64,000 nucleotides of DNA. Origin: Sutcliffiella horikoshii (GTDB taxonomy: Bacteria > Bacillota > Bacilli > Bacillales > Bacillaceae_I). The position numbers and the translations under genes were made by a program. Below the pieces are notes generated by a model. The model made no database searches, had not been told where the DNA came from, and saw only the letters and a program-made list of their open reading frames with translations. Location: positions 62,001-126,000 of the forward strand of contig NZ_CP020880.1 of NCBI RefSeq assembly GCF_002157855.1. The letters are read 5' to 3'. Positions 1-9,993 of the stretch are shown piece by piece (positions within the stretch are counted from its first letter, which is position 1; every line of letters starts with the position of its first letter).

Positions 1-1
1 T

Positions 2-3000
2 CCATATTTCAGTGAAAATGATGATTTCCAGTCGGTTTTGGTTGGCCTGCAAGAGGGGTTGCAAGAACAGTTGATTTCAGGAATTTCTAATTCGGCAAGA
101 TCCATGTTAATTGCGGCGTTGTATGAAGAAAGAAAGGCGCCAATCCTGCTCATCACCCATAATTTATTTCATGCCCAAAAGGTGTATGACGACTTGGCAA
201 GCTTCCTGCCGGAGGATCAACTGTATCTTTACCCTGTAAACGATGTGTTGGCGGCAGAAATCGGAATCGCCAGTCCAGAACTTAAAGCACAGCGCGTAGA
301 GGCCCTTAACCATTGGGCTACTAAAAATAATGGGATTATTATCGCACCCATCGCAGGGTTAAAAAGAATCCTCCCATCTAAAGAAAAATGGCAGCAAACG
401 TTGTTGACCATTGAAGTGGATAAGACGTTGGAACTCGATAACTTAGCAGAACGTCTCGTCAGGTTCGGATATCAGCGCGTAGGAATGGTGGCAACGCCAG
501 GAGATTTCAGTATTAGAGGCGGAATCATCGACATCTACCCTATCACAGAGGAATATGCCGTTCGGATTGAACTTTTTGATGACGAAGTGGAGTCGATCCG
601 TTATTTTACGGTAGAAGATCAACGTTCTCAAAAACATATGGATACGGTAACCATTGGTCCAGCAACGGAGATGCTCCTTACAGATCAAGAGCTTGCGAAT
701 GGCCTGGAGGTTTTGGAAAAGGAACTGGCCAAAACGATTAAAAAGGTGAAAAATGATAAAGTAAAACAGTTGTTAACGGAAAATATCTCCTATGAACTAG
801 AACAAATACGCAACGGACAAGTGTTTTCAGAGCTGTACAAATATCTTTCATTCTTTTACAGTTCACCAGCTAGTTTACTAGATTACATTCCTCGGGGCGG
901 CTTAGTGATCATGGATGAAATCAGCAGAATCCATGAAACGGCAGAAAGTCTTGACAAAGAGGAAGCAGAGTGGCTTGTAGAGCTATTGGCAGAAGGAAAA
1001 GCGGTGCATGACCTGAAGTTTTCCCATTCTTTTGCCCAGATAGTACATAGCAAAAAGCAACCTTTTCTTTATCTATCCCTTTTCTTACGAGCAGTGCCGC
1101 ATACTCATCCAGAAAACTTGATTAATATGTCTTCTAAGAGTATGCAGCATTTCCACGGGCAGATGCACCTGCTAAAATCGGAAATTGAGCGTTGGAGAAA
1201 AGCAAACTATGCGATTGTGGTCCTTGCTTCCAACCAAGAGCGGATGGAAAAGCTAGAGACAGTGTTTGCTGATTATGAAATGGATATTAGAAAGCTTTCC
1301 AAAGGGTCGGCCTTTGCCCATGGCGAGGTCCAACTTGTGGAGGGAGACCTGCAATCAGGTTTTGAATTACCGATGCAAAAGCTTGCGGTCATCACAGAGG
1401 AAGAGCTTTTTAAGAAGAAAGCAAAAAAGCCTAAAAACAGACAAAAGCTATCGAACGCAGAACGAATTAAAAATTACACCGAATTGAATGTTGGCGATTA
1501 TGTGGTCCATATCAACCACGGAATCGGTAAATATTTAGGAATTGAAACACTAGATATTAATGGCCTTCATAAAGATTATATTCATATTAAATATCAAGGT
1601 TCTGATAAACTTTATGTCCCTGTTGAGCAAATAGATCAGGTGCAGAAATATGTAGGTTCTGAAGGAAAAGAACCGAAAGTTTATAAGCTTGGTGGCACCG
1701 ACTGGAAAAAGGTCAAAAATAAAGTGGAGTCGTCTGTCCAAGACATTGCAGATGACCTGATCAAGCTATATGCCGAAAGAGAAGCGAGTGTCGGTCATGC
1801 CTTTTCACCAGATGGAGAAATGCAAAGAGAGTTTGAAGCAACCTTCCCTTATCAGGAGACAGAAGATCAGTTGCGATCCATCCATGAAATCAAATTGGAT
1901 ATGGAAAAAACTCGCCCGATGGATCGATTGCTGTGCGGAGATGTGGGCTATGGTAAAACGGAAGTTGCCATCAGGGCTGCTTTTAAGGCGATTACAGACG
2001 GCAAACAGGTAGCCATTTTGGTTCCAACCACTATTTTGGCACAACAGCATTATGAAACGATCAGGGAAAGATTCCAAGATTACCCTATTAATATAGGCCT
2101 GTTGAGCCGTTTCCGATCAAGAAAACAACAGACGGAAACGATGAAAGGGCTTGGAAATGGAACGGTGGATATTGTTGTTGGGACACACCGATTATTGTCC
2201 AAAGATATTAAATACAAAGACCTAGGCTTGTTAATTATTGATGAAGAACAGCGTTTTGGAGTTACCCATAAGGAAAAAATCAAACAGCTTAAAGCTAATA
2301 TCGATGTGCTTACCCTGACTGCAACGCCAATTCCGCGGACCCTTCATATGTCGATGCTCGGGGTGCGTGACTTGTCTGTCATTGAGACACCGCCGGAAAA
2401 CCGTTTCCCAGTGCAAACGTATGTGATGGAATATAACGGGAACCTGGTAAAGGAAGCGATTGAAAGAGAGCTGGCACGAGGCGGTCAAATTTATTTCTTA
2501 TATAACAGGGTGGAAGATATCGAGCGAAAAGCGGATGAGATCTCCATGCTTGTTCCAGAGGCGCGTGTCACCTATGCACATGGAAAAATGACCGAAAACG
2601 AACTAGAGTCGGTGATGATTCAGTTTCTTGAAGGAGAAGCGGAAGTGCTTGTCAGTACGACCATCATTGAAACAGGTGTGGACATTCCAAATGTTAATAC
2701 ATTGATCGTCTTTGATGCAGATAGAATGGGATTGTCCCAGCTTTATCAGCTCAGAGGACGCGTAGGAAGGTCCAATCGTGTGGCATATGCCTATTTCACG
2801 TATCGAAAAGATAAAGTGCTCACAGAAGTGGCTGAGAAACGCCTGCAATCCATCAAGGAATTCACAGAGCTTGGTTCAGGATTCAAAATTGCCATGCGTG
2901 ACCTTTCCATTCGCGGAGCTGGAAATCTGTTAGGTGCCCAGCAACACGGATTTATTGATTCAGTCGGATTTGATATGTATTCCCAGATGCTAAAAGAAGC

Positions 3001-3523
3001 AATCGAGCAGCGCCAAGGTCCGAAAGATGCCAAAAAGGCGCATGAAATCTCCATTGATGTGGAGCTTGATGCGTACATTCCTGAGTCCTATATCCCGGAC
3101 AGTAAGCAAAAGATCGATATGTATAAGCGTTTCCGCGGATTAGAGTCTAAAGAGGATCTTTTGGAGCTTCAAGATGAAATGAAGGACCGTTTCGGTAACT
3201 ACCCAAAAGAAGTCGATTATTTATTCCAAGTATCAGAGATGAGAGTCTATGGTCTAAAGGAAAAAGTGGATACCATCAAACAAACAAAACAAGAGTTGGT
3301 CATTCTTCTTTCAGAGGAAGCAAGCGCCATTATTGATGGCCAAAAGCTATTCTTATTAGGAAATGAGTTTGGTAGGATGGTGAGCCTCGGTATGGAAGGA
3401 AAGCACCTGAAGATTGTCATCCAGACGAAACGATCTGCGACAGAAGAGTGGATACAGGTGGCCATTTCCATGATAAAAGGACTAGAAAAAGTAAAAAAAG
3501 AAAGCGTGAATGCTTCCTCATAG
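2..3523 (+). CDS. mfd: Transcription-repair coupling factor Mfd (5' end cut by window)
   Basis: Mfd is an ATP-dependent DNA translocase that pushes stalled RNA polymerase off DNA and recruits UvrA to the lesion. The open frame runs in from the window edge (first full codon at position 2). The visible 1,173 codons are only a few short of the usual Bacillus length, so the true start lies just upstream; the first TTG in the window, at 38, is not the start. Order seen: UvrB-like N-terminal module, a CarD-like RNA polymerase-interaction segment around visible residues 480-560 ([15 protein letters not shown]), then the helicase domains with Walker [10 protein letters not shown] near residue 646, Walker B-type DEEQ, and the TRG-type motif RGRVGRSNR. 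The stop is TAG at 3521. No clear terminator follows. Confidence 0.98.
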   Translation, partial: PYFSENDDFQSVLVGLQEGLQEQLISGISNSARSMLIAALYEERKAPILLITHNLFHAQKVYDDLASFLPEDQLYLYPVNDVLAAEIGIASPELKAQRVEALNHWATKNNGIIIAPIAGLKRILPSKEKWQQTLLTIEVDKTLELDNLAERLVRFGYQRVGMVATPGDFSIRGGIIDIYPITEEYAVRIELFDDEVESIRYFTVEDQRSQKHMDTVTIGPATEMLLTDQELANGLEVLEKELAKTIKKVKNDKVKQLLTENISYELEQIRNGQVFSELYKYLSFFYSSPASLLDYIPRGGLVIMDEISRIHETAESLDKEEAEWLVELLAEGKAVHDLKFSHSFAQIVHSKKQPFLYLSLFLRAVPHTHPENLINMSSKSMQHFHGQMHLLKSEIERWRKANYAIVVLASNQERMEKLETVFADYEMDIRKLSKGSAFAHGEVQLVEGDLQSGFELPMQKLAVITEEELFKKKAKKPKNRQKLSNAERIKNYTELNVGDYVVHINHGIGKYLGIETLDINGLHKDYIHIKYQGSDKLYVPVEQIDQVQKYVGSEGKEPKVYKLGGTDWKKVKNKVESSVQDIADDLIKLYAEREASVGHAFSPDGEMQREFEATFPYQETEDQLRSIHEIKLDMEKTRPMDRLLCGDVGYGKTEVAIRAAFKAITDGKQVAILVPTTILAQQHYETIRERFQDYPINIGLLSRFRSRKQQTETMKGLGNGTVDIVVGTHRLLSKDIKYKDLGLLIIDEEQRFGVTHKEKIKQLKANIDVLTLTATPIPRTLHMSMLGVRDLSVIETPPENRFPVQTYVMEYNGNLVKEAIERELARGGQIYFLYNRVEDIERKADEISMLVPEARVTYAHGKMTENELESVMIQFLEGEAEVLVSTTIIETGVDIPNVNTLIVFDADRMGLSQLYQLRGRVGRSNRVAYAYFTYRKDKVLTEVAEKRLQSIKEFTELGSGFKIAMRDLSIRGAGNLLGAQQHGFIDSVGFDMYSQMLKEAIEQRQGPKDAKKAHEISIDVELDAYIPESYIPDSKQKIDMYKRFRGLESKEDLLELQDEMKDRFGNYPKEVDYLFQVSEMRVYGLKEKVDTIKQTKQELVILLSEEASAIIDGQKLFLLGNEFGRMVSLGMEGKHLKIVIQTKRSATEEWIQVAISMIKGLEKVKKESVNASS

Positions 3524-3594
3524 GTTTGAGTTTGTGAAGAAACGTCTATATAAATACTGGGGGAATTTACTATCAGAAAAAAACTTTTCCAACA

Positions 3595-3624
3595 TGTATA
3601 TAACTCCCTGAGTGTAGGATACTA
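3595..3624 (+). promoter_or_regulatory. Candidate sigma-G promoter of spoVT
   Basis: TGTATA at 3595-3600 and GATACTA at 3618-3624 are 17 bp apart. This resembles the forespore sigma-G pattern (TGNATA, 17-18 bp, CATACTA). In B. subtilis spoVT is sigma-G dependent. The assignment here is by pattern and by analogy. Confidence 0.45.
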
Positions 3625-3727
3625 ACTTCAACGAATGGTGAATTCTTCAAAAGCAGGACATATTGATCAATTCCACCAATTTAACTCATCTCTTTTTATC
3701 ATCGGATGAAGGAGGCAACTTAAGACA

Positions 3728-4264
3728 ATGAAAGCAACTGGTATTGTACGTCGTATTGATGACCTCGGTCGCGTTGTAATTCCTAAAGAAATAAGAAGAA
3801 CCCTGCGTATTCGCGAGGGTGACCCGCTTGAGATTTTCGTCGATCGGGATGGAGAGGTAATCTTAAAGAAATACTCTCCAATTAGTGAACTTAGCGATTT
3901 CGCTAAGGAATATGCGGAAGCTCTCTATGATAGCCTGGGCCACCCGGTGTTAATCTGTGATCGCGATACGTTTATTGCTGTCGCTGGGAGCTCTAAAAAG
4001 GAATACTTGAACAAAAGCATCAGCGAAGTCGTGGAGAAATCCATGGAAGATCGCAATTCCGTGTTAAAAACGGATGAACAGCAGTTGGCAATTGTCGACG
4101 GGCACGTAGAACCACTTTCATCTTATACCATTGGACCTATCGTGGCGAACGGAGATCCGATTGGGGCAGTGGTGATCATGTCCAAAGATAAGTCGCTTGG
4201 AGAAGTGGAACAGAAAGCAGTGGAAACAGCTGCAGGCTTCCTTGCAAGACAGATGGAGCAATAA
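3728..4264 (+). CDS. spoVT: Stage V sporulation regulator SpoVT
   Basis: SpoVT is a forespore DNA-binding protein that adjusts sigma-G dependent transcription and spore coat/germination traits. It has 178 residues, the usual length. Residues 1-50 form an AbrB-type swapped-hairpin DNA-binding domain (GIVRRIDDLGRVVIPKEIRR), followed by a GAF-like C-terminal domain. The start is well supported by AAGGAGGCAACT about 8 nt upstream. It is monocistronic: a sigma-G-like promoter lies upstream and a hairpin terminator downstream. Confidence 0.97.
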   Translation: MKATGIVRRIDDLGRVVIPKEIRRTLRIREGDPLEIFVDRDGEVILKKYSPISELSDFAKEYAEALYDSLGHPVLICDRDTFIAVAGSSKKEYLNKSISEVVEKSMEDRNSVLKTDEQQLAIVDGHVEPLSSYTIGPIVANGDPIGAVVIMSKDKSLGEVEQKAVETAAGFLARQMEQ

Positions 4265-4274
4265 TAATTAAGTG

Positions 4275-4310
4275 GAAGCAACGGGCATGCGTGTCTGTTG
4301 CTTCTTTTCT
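4275..4310 (+). terminator. Terminator of spoVT
   Basis: An 8-bp perfect stem, GAAGCAAC (4275-4282) with GTTGCTTC (4297-4304), is followed by TTTTCT. The loop is long (14 nt). Confidence 0.75.
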
Positions 4311-4333
4311 TATGTCTCTAAACCTTGCTAATA

Positions 4334-4342
4334 TGCTATAAT
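4334..4342 (+). promoter_or_regulatory. Extended -10 promoter of yabM
   Basis: TGCTATAAT is a TGn-extended consensus -10 box. No good -35 is seen 17 bp upstream. It lies between the spoVT terminator and the yabM start and is the only promoter-like signal there. Confidence 0.5.
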
Positions 4343-4380
4343 TATACAATTGTACGAATACCTTTAAGGCGGGCTTTTTT

Positions 4381-5964
4381 ATGAATGATTTATCACCACA
4401 CTCCTATCAAAAGGTCTTTAAAGGCGCTATGATACTGACGATTGCAGGGATTATTATTAAAATCCTCAGTGCAGCATATCGCGTTCCTTTTCAAAACATC
4501 GTAGGAGATATCGGCTTTTATATTTATCAGCAGGTATATCCCTTTTATGGGGTGGCTATCATTTTATCTACATATGGCTTTCCGGTTGTCATTTCTAAAA
4601 TCATCGCAGAACACCCGGAGAGCACAAGGGAGCAAGCGGCACGGAAAATACGCTGGGTGTCCTTTGGTTTCTTGACACTTGTGGGTTTGAGCTTTTTCCT
4701 GTTGCTTTACTTTGGTGCGACCCACTTGGCAGCTTTTATGGGAGATTTGGAACTCTCCATATTAATTAAAATTGTTGCGTTCTCTTTTTTGGTGTTGCCT
4801 TTGGTCTCTGTCTGGAGAGGAAGCTTTCAGGGACTTGGGGAAATGACACCGACAGCCGTTTCGCAAGTCAGTGAACAGGTAATTAGAGTAGGGACGATCT
4901 TGGTGCTATCCTATCTGCTTATGAACGGAGGATTTTCCCTCTATGAAGTAGGTGCAGGTGCCATATTCGGTTCAGTCATTGGGGGATTTGCAGCCGTACT
5001 TGCTCTGTTGTTCTTTTATCAAAAGAGGAAAAGGAAGCAAAAGCATACGGATGTACCTTCAAATATGCTTCCGTCTTCGAAGTCTATTGTAAAGGTTTTG
5101 ATGCTTCAAGGCTTTACCATTTGCATCAGTTCGTTGTTGCTGGTCCTTTTTCAGATGGTGGACGCGTTCACTATTTACGCGGGGTTATTGGAAGCAGGAA
5201 TCAACGAACAACAAGCTAAAGAGCTTAAAGGGGTCTATGACAGGGGACAACCGCTTATTCAACTTGGAACGGTGGTGGCAACGGCATTCTCGCTATCTCT
5301 TGTCCCATACATAATTCTCTCTAAGGGGAAGGACGTGAAAGAAAAGATAAGTCTCTCCATCCGTGTAAGTATTGTGGTGGGAGCAGGAGCAGCTGTGGGT
5401 CTGGCCTGGCTGATCAAACCGGTGAATATGATGCTTTTTTCCAATGAAAACGGCTACCACGTTCTAATGGTCCTTGGTTTGTCGATTCTCTTTTGCAGCA
5501 TTTCCCTGACAGCAGCTGCTATTTTGCAGGGGCTTGGCAACCCTTATCTTCCGGCTCTTTTCGTAGGTATCGGGATCGGCTTTAAATATTTGCTGAATGT
5601 CTTATTGATTCCCGACCATTCGACATTGGGAGCGGCGATCGCTACATTGTTGGCGTTCAGTTCAGTCGCCATCATGATGATCCTGGCGTTAAAAAAGAAG
5701 ACAGGCACTTCTATTTTTGAGAGAATGCCAACCGTCCCCTTGCTTGTAAGCATCGCGATGATGTCTGCCGTTTTGACAGTCTATCTGCTTCTGACAGATT
5801 CACTCATAGGCGATAGCCGTACGATGGCCACCTTCCAAAGCATAGTGGGAGTGATAATCGGAGGACTCACCTACCTATTAATTTTAATAAAAAATCACTT
5901 TTTTACAAAAGAAGAACTTATGCTTCTCCCACTAGGAAAGAAATTGGTGAAGCTTTTAAAATAA
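4381..5964 (+). CDS. yabM: SpoVB/MurJ-like polysaccharide exporter family membrane protein (YabM)
   Basis: This is a 527-residue polytopic membrane protein of the MOP exporter superfamily, related to the lipid II flippase/SpoVB branch. About 12-14 hydrophobic segments are visible along the whole length, with a basic cytoplasmic stretch in the middle (residues 215-230, KRKRKQKH). Its exact substrate is not evident from sequence; transport of a lipid-linked polysaccharide is inferred from family. It is the first gene of a run yabM-yabN, with only 21 nt to yabN. The ATG start is preceded by AAGGCGGGC. Confidence 0.9.
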   Translation: MNDLSPHSYQKVFKGAMILTIAGIIIKILSAAYRVPFQNIVGDIGFYIYQQVYPFYGVAIILSTYGFPVVISKIIAEHPESTREQAARKIRWVSFGFLTLVGLSFFLLLYFGATHLAAFMGDLELSILIKIVAFSFLVLPLVSVWRGSFQGLGEMTPTAVSQVSEQVIRVGTILVLSYLLMNGGFSLYEVGAGAIFGSVIGGFAAVLALLFFYQKRKRKQKHTDVPSNMLPSSKSIVKVLMLQGFTICISSLLLVLFQMVDAFTIYAGLLEAGINEQQAKELKGVYDRGQPLIQLGTVVATAFSLSLVPYIILSKGKDVKEKISLSIRVSIVVGAGAAVGLAWLIKPVNMMLFSNENGYHVLMVLGLSILFCSISLTAAAILQGLGNPYLPALFVGIGIGFKYLLNVLLIPDHSTLGAAIATLLAFSSVAIMMILALKKKTGTSIFERMPTVPLLVSIAMMSAVLTVYLLLTDSLIGDSRTMATFQSIVGVIIGGLTYLLILIKNHFFTKEELMLLPLGKKLVKLLK

Positions 5965-5985
5965 TAATAAAGTTGGTGTCCATTT

Positions 5986-7449
5986 ATGAATATGATAAAG
6001 GTTCTGGGGCTTGGTGCAGGGGATCTTGAACAGCTTCCCATGGGAGTGTACAAGCAATTAATGAAGGCGGAACATCTTTACCTTCGAACGAAAGAGCATC
6101 CTGTTATTGAGGAGCTTGAACGGGAAGGGCTCACCTACGAGTCGTTTGATGCCATCTATGAACAGGAAGGTACATTCGGCACAGTATATGAAAGAATTGC
6201 AGAAGAACTGATCAATCTTAGTGCAGATAAGGAAATTGTGTATGCTGTTCCTGGACATCCGCTTGTTGCGGAAAAAACCGTGCAAATCTTGCTTGAAAAA
6301 GAAAAAGAAGGCAGTATTACTCTCGACATCAAAGGCGGACAAAGCTTCCTTGACCCGATGTTTACAGCAGTAGGGCTTGATCCGATTGACGGCTTTCAAT
6401 TTCATGATGCAACCGCGCTTGTAAAAGAAGCGATTGAACCGACCCAGGCGATGATTTTCTGCCAGGTATATGATGCTTTCATTGCTTCAGAAGTGAAACT
6501 CACCTTGATGGAGGTCTTGCCTGATGACTATCCCGTGACGATTGTAACGGCAGCGGGATCTTCCTTAGAACAGATTACAGAGGTACCGTTATATGAACTT
6601 GATAGGGTGGCAGAAATCAATAACCTGACAAGCGTCTATGTCCCGGCAGTGAAAGAGGAGGAGGTACTCTATAAACAATTCTCTTCTTTTAGAAAAACCA
6701 TTGCGACTTTAAGAGGTCCTGATGGCTGCCCGTGGGATCAGAAGCAAACGCATGAATCTTTGAAAAAATATTTAATTGAAGAAGCATATGAATTGCTCGA
6801 TGCCATTGATGAGGAAGACACAGATGGGATCATTGAGGAACTTGGGGACGTTCTTTTACAAGTACTGCTACATGCCCAAATTGGCGAGGATGAAGGGTAT
6901 TTTAGCATAGAAGATGTAATAGAAGGAGTCAATGAGAAGATGATCCGCAGACATCCTCATGTATTTGCCCACACTTCTGTTGAGGATGCAGACGATGTTA
7001 TCACCAATTGGGAAGCAATCAAAGCAGAGGAAAAGGGAGAAAGGGCCGAGCAGTCCATTCTAGATTCCGTTGCAAAAGGGCTTCCTAATCTTACGAAAGC
7101 ATTCCAATATCAGAAAAAAGCCGGAAAAGTTGGGTTCGATTGGGATGATGTTGCACCACTGTGGGATAAAGTAAACGAGGAAATCGCTGAGTTGCAGGAA
7201 GAATTGGCAAAGGATTCAAGTTCTGACCTTGTGGCCGCAGAATTCGGAGACGTACTTTTTGCCCTCGTCAACATTGCAAGATACTATAAAATAGATCCAG
7301 AAGAAGCGGTGGCCCAAACCAACCGGAAATTTTATCGCAGGTTTACTTTTATTGAAAAGAAGGTAAAGGAATTAGGGCACTCCTTCGAGAATCTATCATT
7401 AGAACAATTAGATGCTATCTGGGAAGAAGCAAAAAAGAACGGGTTATAA
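5986..7449 (+). CDS. yabN: Fusion of tetrapyrrole methylase-like and MazG nucleotide pyrophosphohydrolase domains (YabN)
   Basis: Residues 1-215 form a tetrapyrrole (corrin/porphyrin) methylase-like domain (VLGLGAGDLEQL near the N-terminus). Residues 230-487 hold two MazG-type units with the EEAYELLDAIDEED and EELGDVLLQVLLHAQ helices that carry the metal-binding acidic residues. The MazG part is expected to hydrolyse nucleoside triphosphates to monophosphate and pyrophosphate (house-cleaning). The role of the methylase-like half is unknown. The ribosome site is weak, and a second in-frame ATG at 5992 is an equally possible start. Confidence 0.93.
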   Translation: MNMIKVLGLGAGDLEQLPMGVYKQLMKAEHLYLRTKEHPVIEELEREGLTYESFDAIYEQEGTFGTVYERIAEELINLSADKEIVYAVPGHPLVAEKTVQILLEKEKEGSITLDIKGGQSFLDPMFTAVGLDPIDGFQFHDATALVKEAIEPTQAMIFCQVYDAFIASEVKLTLMEVLPDDYPVTIVTAAGSSLEQITEVPLYELDRVAEINNLTSVYVPAVKEEEVLYKQFSSFRKTIATLRGPDGCPWDQKQTHESLKKYLIEEAYELLDAIDEEDTDGIIEELGDVLLQVLLHAQIGEDEGYFSIEDVIEGVNEKMIRRHPHVFAHTSVEDADDVITNWEAIKAEEKGERAEQSILDSVAKGLPNLTKAFQYQKKAGKVGFDWDDVAPLWDKVNEEIAELQEELAKDSSSDLVAAEFGDVLFALVNIARYYKIDPEEAVAQTNRKFYRRFTFIEKKVKELGHSFENLSLEQLDAIWEEAKKNGL

Positions 7450-7486
7450 ATTGATGAAGATTCTCGGTTCCTATGCAGATATCCTA

Positions 7487-7613
7487 GCTGGTGATTGAAG
7501 CACATGGCGAAGACTCCTGCGGGAGGTAGCACTTCGCGGAGACCCCGCAGGCTTGCCGAGGAGGCTCCGCAAGTGCCCCGTGGAAAGCGAAGCCTAGTGC
7601 GGAAATCACCAGC
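7487..7613 (+). repeat. Dispersed structured repeat, copy A (subtype 1)
   Basis: This is one of six related intergenic elements in the window. The ends are a 10-bp inverted repeat, GCTGGTGATT (7487-7496) and AATCACCAGC (7604-7613). Conserved internal blocks, in order, are GACTCCTGCGGGAG, GAGACCCCGCAGG, GAGGAGGCTC, and GGAAAGCGAAGCC. A central stem pairs GCACTT and GCGGAG (7529-7541) with CTCCGC and AAGTGC (7565-7576). It lies between yabN and rqcP. Function unknown. Confidence 0.88.
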
Positions 7614-7652
7614 GGTGTTTAACAGACATTTAATAATAGGGGGAGTTAGAAA

Positions 7653-7922
7653 ATGCGTTTAGATAAATTTTTGAAAGTATCAAGAATCATTAAGCGTCGT
7701 ACACTTGCTAAAGAAGTGGCAGAACAAGGACGTATCTATATCAACAACGTACAAGCGAAAGCCAGCAGCAATGTAAAAGCGGGAGATGAATTGAAGATTC
7801 ACTTTGGCCAAAAAATCGTTACTGCTTCCATCGACAACATTCAGGAGAATGCGAAAAAAGAAGACGCAGCCATGATGTACACGATTGTAAAAGAAGAAAG
7901 AGTGGAACAAACCGAAGAGTAA
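7653..7922 (+). CDS. rqcP: Ribosome quality-control factor RqcP (YabO, S4 domain)
   Basis: This 89-residue protein is a single S4 RNA-binding domain (MRLDKFLKVSRIIKRRTLAK) of the Hsp15/RqcP type. In B. subtilis RqcP works with RqcH on stalled 50S-peptidyl-tRNA complexes to add C-terminal alanine tails. The ribosome site AGGGGGAG sits 8-9 nt before the ATG. It precedes yabP-yabQ-divIC, as in related genomes, but is separated from yabN by a repeat element. Confidence 0.93.
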   Translation: MRLDKFLKVSRIIKRRTLAKEVAEQGRIYINNVQAKASSNVKAGDELKIHFGQKIVTASIDNIQENAKKEDAAMMYTIVKEERVEQTEE

Positions 7923-8000
7923 CGGACAGGCTTGTTCTAAAAATATATCCCTCTCATATACATGTACTATCTTCAAGTACTAGATGGGTGAGGGATGAAT

Positions 8001-8306
8001 ATGAACCAATACTATGATCCGAATCAAGGAAACAAGCAGACTGTCCAAGAGCAAGACATCGTGATGAGAAGCCGCAGAATGTTGGATATCACAGGTGTAA
8101 AGCAAGTGGAAAGTTTTGATAACGAAGAGTTTCTGCTCGAAACCGTCATGGGATTTCTCTCTGTCAGGGGTCAAAACCTTCAGATGAAAAACCTAGATGT
8201 AGAAAGTGGCGTCGTTTCCATCAAAGGTAAGATCATGGAAATCATTTATTTAGATGATCAACAGGCGGAGAAAGCTAAAGGGTTCTTTAGTAAGTTGTTC
8301 AAATGA
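8001..8306 (+). CDS. yabP: Sporulation protein YabP
   Basis: This small protein of the YabP family (related to YqfC) belongs to a sporulation operon with yabQ; in B. subtilis the operon is expressed in the mother cell. The start is placed at ATG 8001 (101 residues, MNQYYDPN) because GGTGAGG at 7987-7993 is 7 nt upstream. The earlier ATG at 7995 would leave almost no spacing. The conserved core is IVMRSRRMLDITGVKQVESFD. The stop overlaps the yabQ start by 4 nt (ATGA). The 72-nt gap upstream is rich in CATATA-like sequence that could hold a sigma-E promoter, but I cannot fix one. Confidence 0.93.
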   Translation: MNQYYDPNQGNKQTVQEQDIVMRSRRMLDITGVKQVESFDNEEFLLETVMGFLSVRGQNLQMKNLDVESGVVSIKGKIMEIIYLDDQQAEKAKGFFSKLFK

Positions 8307-8941
8307 CACTTACCACCCAACTTTATACAATGCTTGCCATGATTGGGATGGGGGCATGGCTTGGAGCGGCCATCGATACGTATGGACGTTTTCTGAAACG
8401 GGAAAAAAGAGCCAAATGGGTCGTGTTCATTCACGACATCCTGTTTTGGCTCTTGCAAGCCCTTATAGGTTTTTATGTTTTACTAAGGGTCAATGAAGGG
8501 GAAATCCGTTTTTATATTCTCATTGCACTCGTATGCGGCTTTGCAGCTTATCAAAGCTTATTCCGGTATTTTTATTTAAGCCTGCTAGAATCCATCATAC
8601 AACTTGTCATCAATTTGTATCGTTTCTTGGAAAAGATGGTAAGAATGCTGATAGTGAAGCCCATTCAACTATTAGTACAAGCACTTATCGTATTATTATT
8701 AGGTATTTGGAAGTTCCTTTACTCAACAGTCCGTTTTCTGCTTTTGGTCATTTGGCGGATTGTTAAAATTTGTTCATTACCATTCAGGTGGATCCTTATG
8801 CTAGTATGGAAGTTGGTCCCGAACGTTGTCAAAAAATATTTACACATTGTTTTCAAAAAACTTGAAGGATTTTTCACACTAGTAAAGAATAGGAAACATA
8901 GTATAATAAATAGAGTAAAGAACTTTTGGAAAAAGCGCTAG
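8303..8941 (+). CDS. yabQ: Spore cortex biosynthesis protein YabQ
   Basis: This 212-residue membrane protein of the YabQ family is required in B. subtilis for spore cortex formation. Hydrophobic segments are seen at roughly residues 1-25, 37-58, 65-90 and in one or more stretches between 95 and 170. The C-terminus is highly basic (KNRKHSIINRVKNFWKKR). Its start is coupled to yabP through an ATGA overlap, and divIC starts 15 nt after its stop. Confidence 0.92.
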   Translation: MTLTTQLYTMLAMIGMGAWLGAAIDTYGRFLKREKRAKWVVFIHDILFWLLQALIGFYVLLRVNEGEIRFYILIALVCGFAAYQSLFRYFYLSLLESIIQLVINLYRFLEKMVRMLIVKPIQLLVQALIVLLLGIWKFLYSTVRFLLLVIWRIVKICSLPFRWILMLVWKLVPNVVKKYLHIVFKKLEGFFTLVKNRKHSIINRVKNFWKKR

Positions 8942-8956
8942 GAGAGGAATGATAAG

Positions 8957-9340
8957 ATGAGCGCGGCAAAAGATGAAAAGGTAGCAAAAATCCATTCCGA
9001 TTATTCCAAACAAAAACAGGACCAGCAATTGAAACAACAAAAAAGACGCCGTGGACTTTATCGCCGTTTATCATTATTCTTTTGTTTAGCATTAGTCTTT
9101 GGAATACTAATGGGAAAAACACTCTTCGACCAACGAGCTATTCTTCAAGAAAAAGAAGATAGAAAAGAAGTAGTCGCACAAGAGCTGGCAAAACTGAAAA
9201 AAGAACAACAGCGTTTAGAAGAGGAAATTGTAAAACTGAACGATGATGATTATATTGCGAAGATCGCACGTAGAGATTATTTCATGTCAGAAGAGGATGA
9301 AATCATCTTCAATATGCCTGACGATTCGTCGTCAGATTAG
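8957..9340 (+). CDS. divIC: Cell-division protein DivIC (FtsB-like)
   Basis: DivIC is an essential bitopic protein that joins FtsL and DivIB at the septum. It has 127 residues: a basic cytoplasmic N-terminus of about 35 residues, one membrane span near residues 38-58 (LSLFFCLALVFGILMG), then an extracytoplasmic coiled coil (KLKKEQQRLEEEIVKL) and the DDYIAKIARRDY motif typical of FtsB/DivIC. AGGAGAGG upstream supports the ATG. Confidence 0.95.
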   Translation: MSAAKDEKVAKIHSDYSKQKQDQQLKQQKRRRGLYRRLSLFFCLALVFGILMGKTLFDQRAILQEKEDRKEVVAQELAKLKKEQQRLEEEIVKLNDDDYIAKIARRDYFMSEEDEIIFNMPDDSSSD

Positions 9341-9348
9341 TCGTCATA

Positions 9349-9378
9349 TTGACACCTCAATTTTGCTCTAGGTATAAT
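9349..9378 (+). promoter_or_regulatory. Sigma-A promoter of yabR
   Basis: TTGACA (9349-9354) and TATAAT (9373-9378) are both exact consensus boxes, with an 18-bp spacer. They lie between divIC and yabR. Confidence 0.85.
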
Positions 9379-9428
9379 GGTAGGTAAAGTGATTTATTTT
9401 TATGATTTTAAGGAGGAGCATTTTTTTT

Positions 9429-9890
9429 ATGTCAATCGAAGTAGGCAGCAAGTTACAGGGTAAGGTAACAGGTATAACTAATTTTGGCGCGTTCGTTGAG
9501 TTGCCAGGAGGAACTACTGGTCTTGTTCACATCAGTGAAGTTGCAGACAACTATGTGAAGGATATTAACGACCATCTTAAAGTTGGTGACGAAGTACAGG
9601 TGAAAGTAATCAACGTGGAGAAGGATGGCAAAATTGGTCTATCCATTAAAAAGGCAAGCGACACGTATCGTGAGCCACAACCACGCTCTGCTGCACCATC
9701 ACAACGTCCGAACAACAATCAACAACGCTCAAATCAACGTCCACCACGAGGAAGAAGAGAAGAATTCAAACCAAAGGAAAACTTCGAACAGAAGATGGCT
9801 AGATTCTTGAAAGATAGCGAAGATCGTTTATCTACCCTGAAGCGTAGCACGGAATCAAAACGTGGAGGTCGTGGAGCAAGTAGAAAGTAA
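9429..9890 (+). CDS. yabR: S1-domain RNA-binding protein YabR
   Basis: Residues 1-75 form one S1 RNA-binding domain (GSKLQGKVTGITNFGAFVEL ... GLVHISEVADNYV). The rest is a hydrophilic tail rich in Q, N, R and P, then a basic end. The family (general stress protein 13-like) is ribosome-associated or RNA-binding; its exact role is not settled. The start is placed at ATG 9429 (MSIEVGSK, 153 residues) because AAGGAGGAG at 9410-9418 lies before it. Its own consensus promoter and terminator make it a separate unit. Confidence 0.92.
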   Translation: MSIEVGSKLQGKVTGITNFGAFVELPGGTTGLVHISEVADNYVKDINDHLKVGDEVQVKVINVEKDGKIGLSIKKASDTYREPQPRSAAPSQRPNNNQQRSNQRPPRGRREEFKPKENFEQKMARFLKDSEDRLSTLKRSTESKRGGRGASRK

Positions 9891-9931
9891 CTTGCTGCTG
9901 AAAATCTCATATATAAAACGTAATGTTTGAG

Positions 9932-9964
9932 CACGCCCTGGATTATTGAGGGGCGTGTTTTTTT
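9932..9964 (+). terminator. Terminator of yabR
   Basis: CACGCCC (9932-9938) pairs with GGGCGTG (9951-9957), followed by seven T residues. Confidence 0.88.
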
Positions 9965-9993
9965 GGGTTTGGTAGGGGGGAGTTCTAGGACGG

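Noticed and set aside
38-40. TTG at 38 as the mfd start
   Set aside because: The frame continues upstream with family-like residues (SENDDFQSV), so the start is outside the window.
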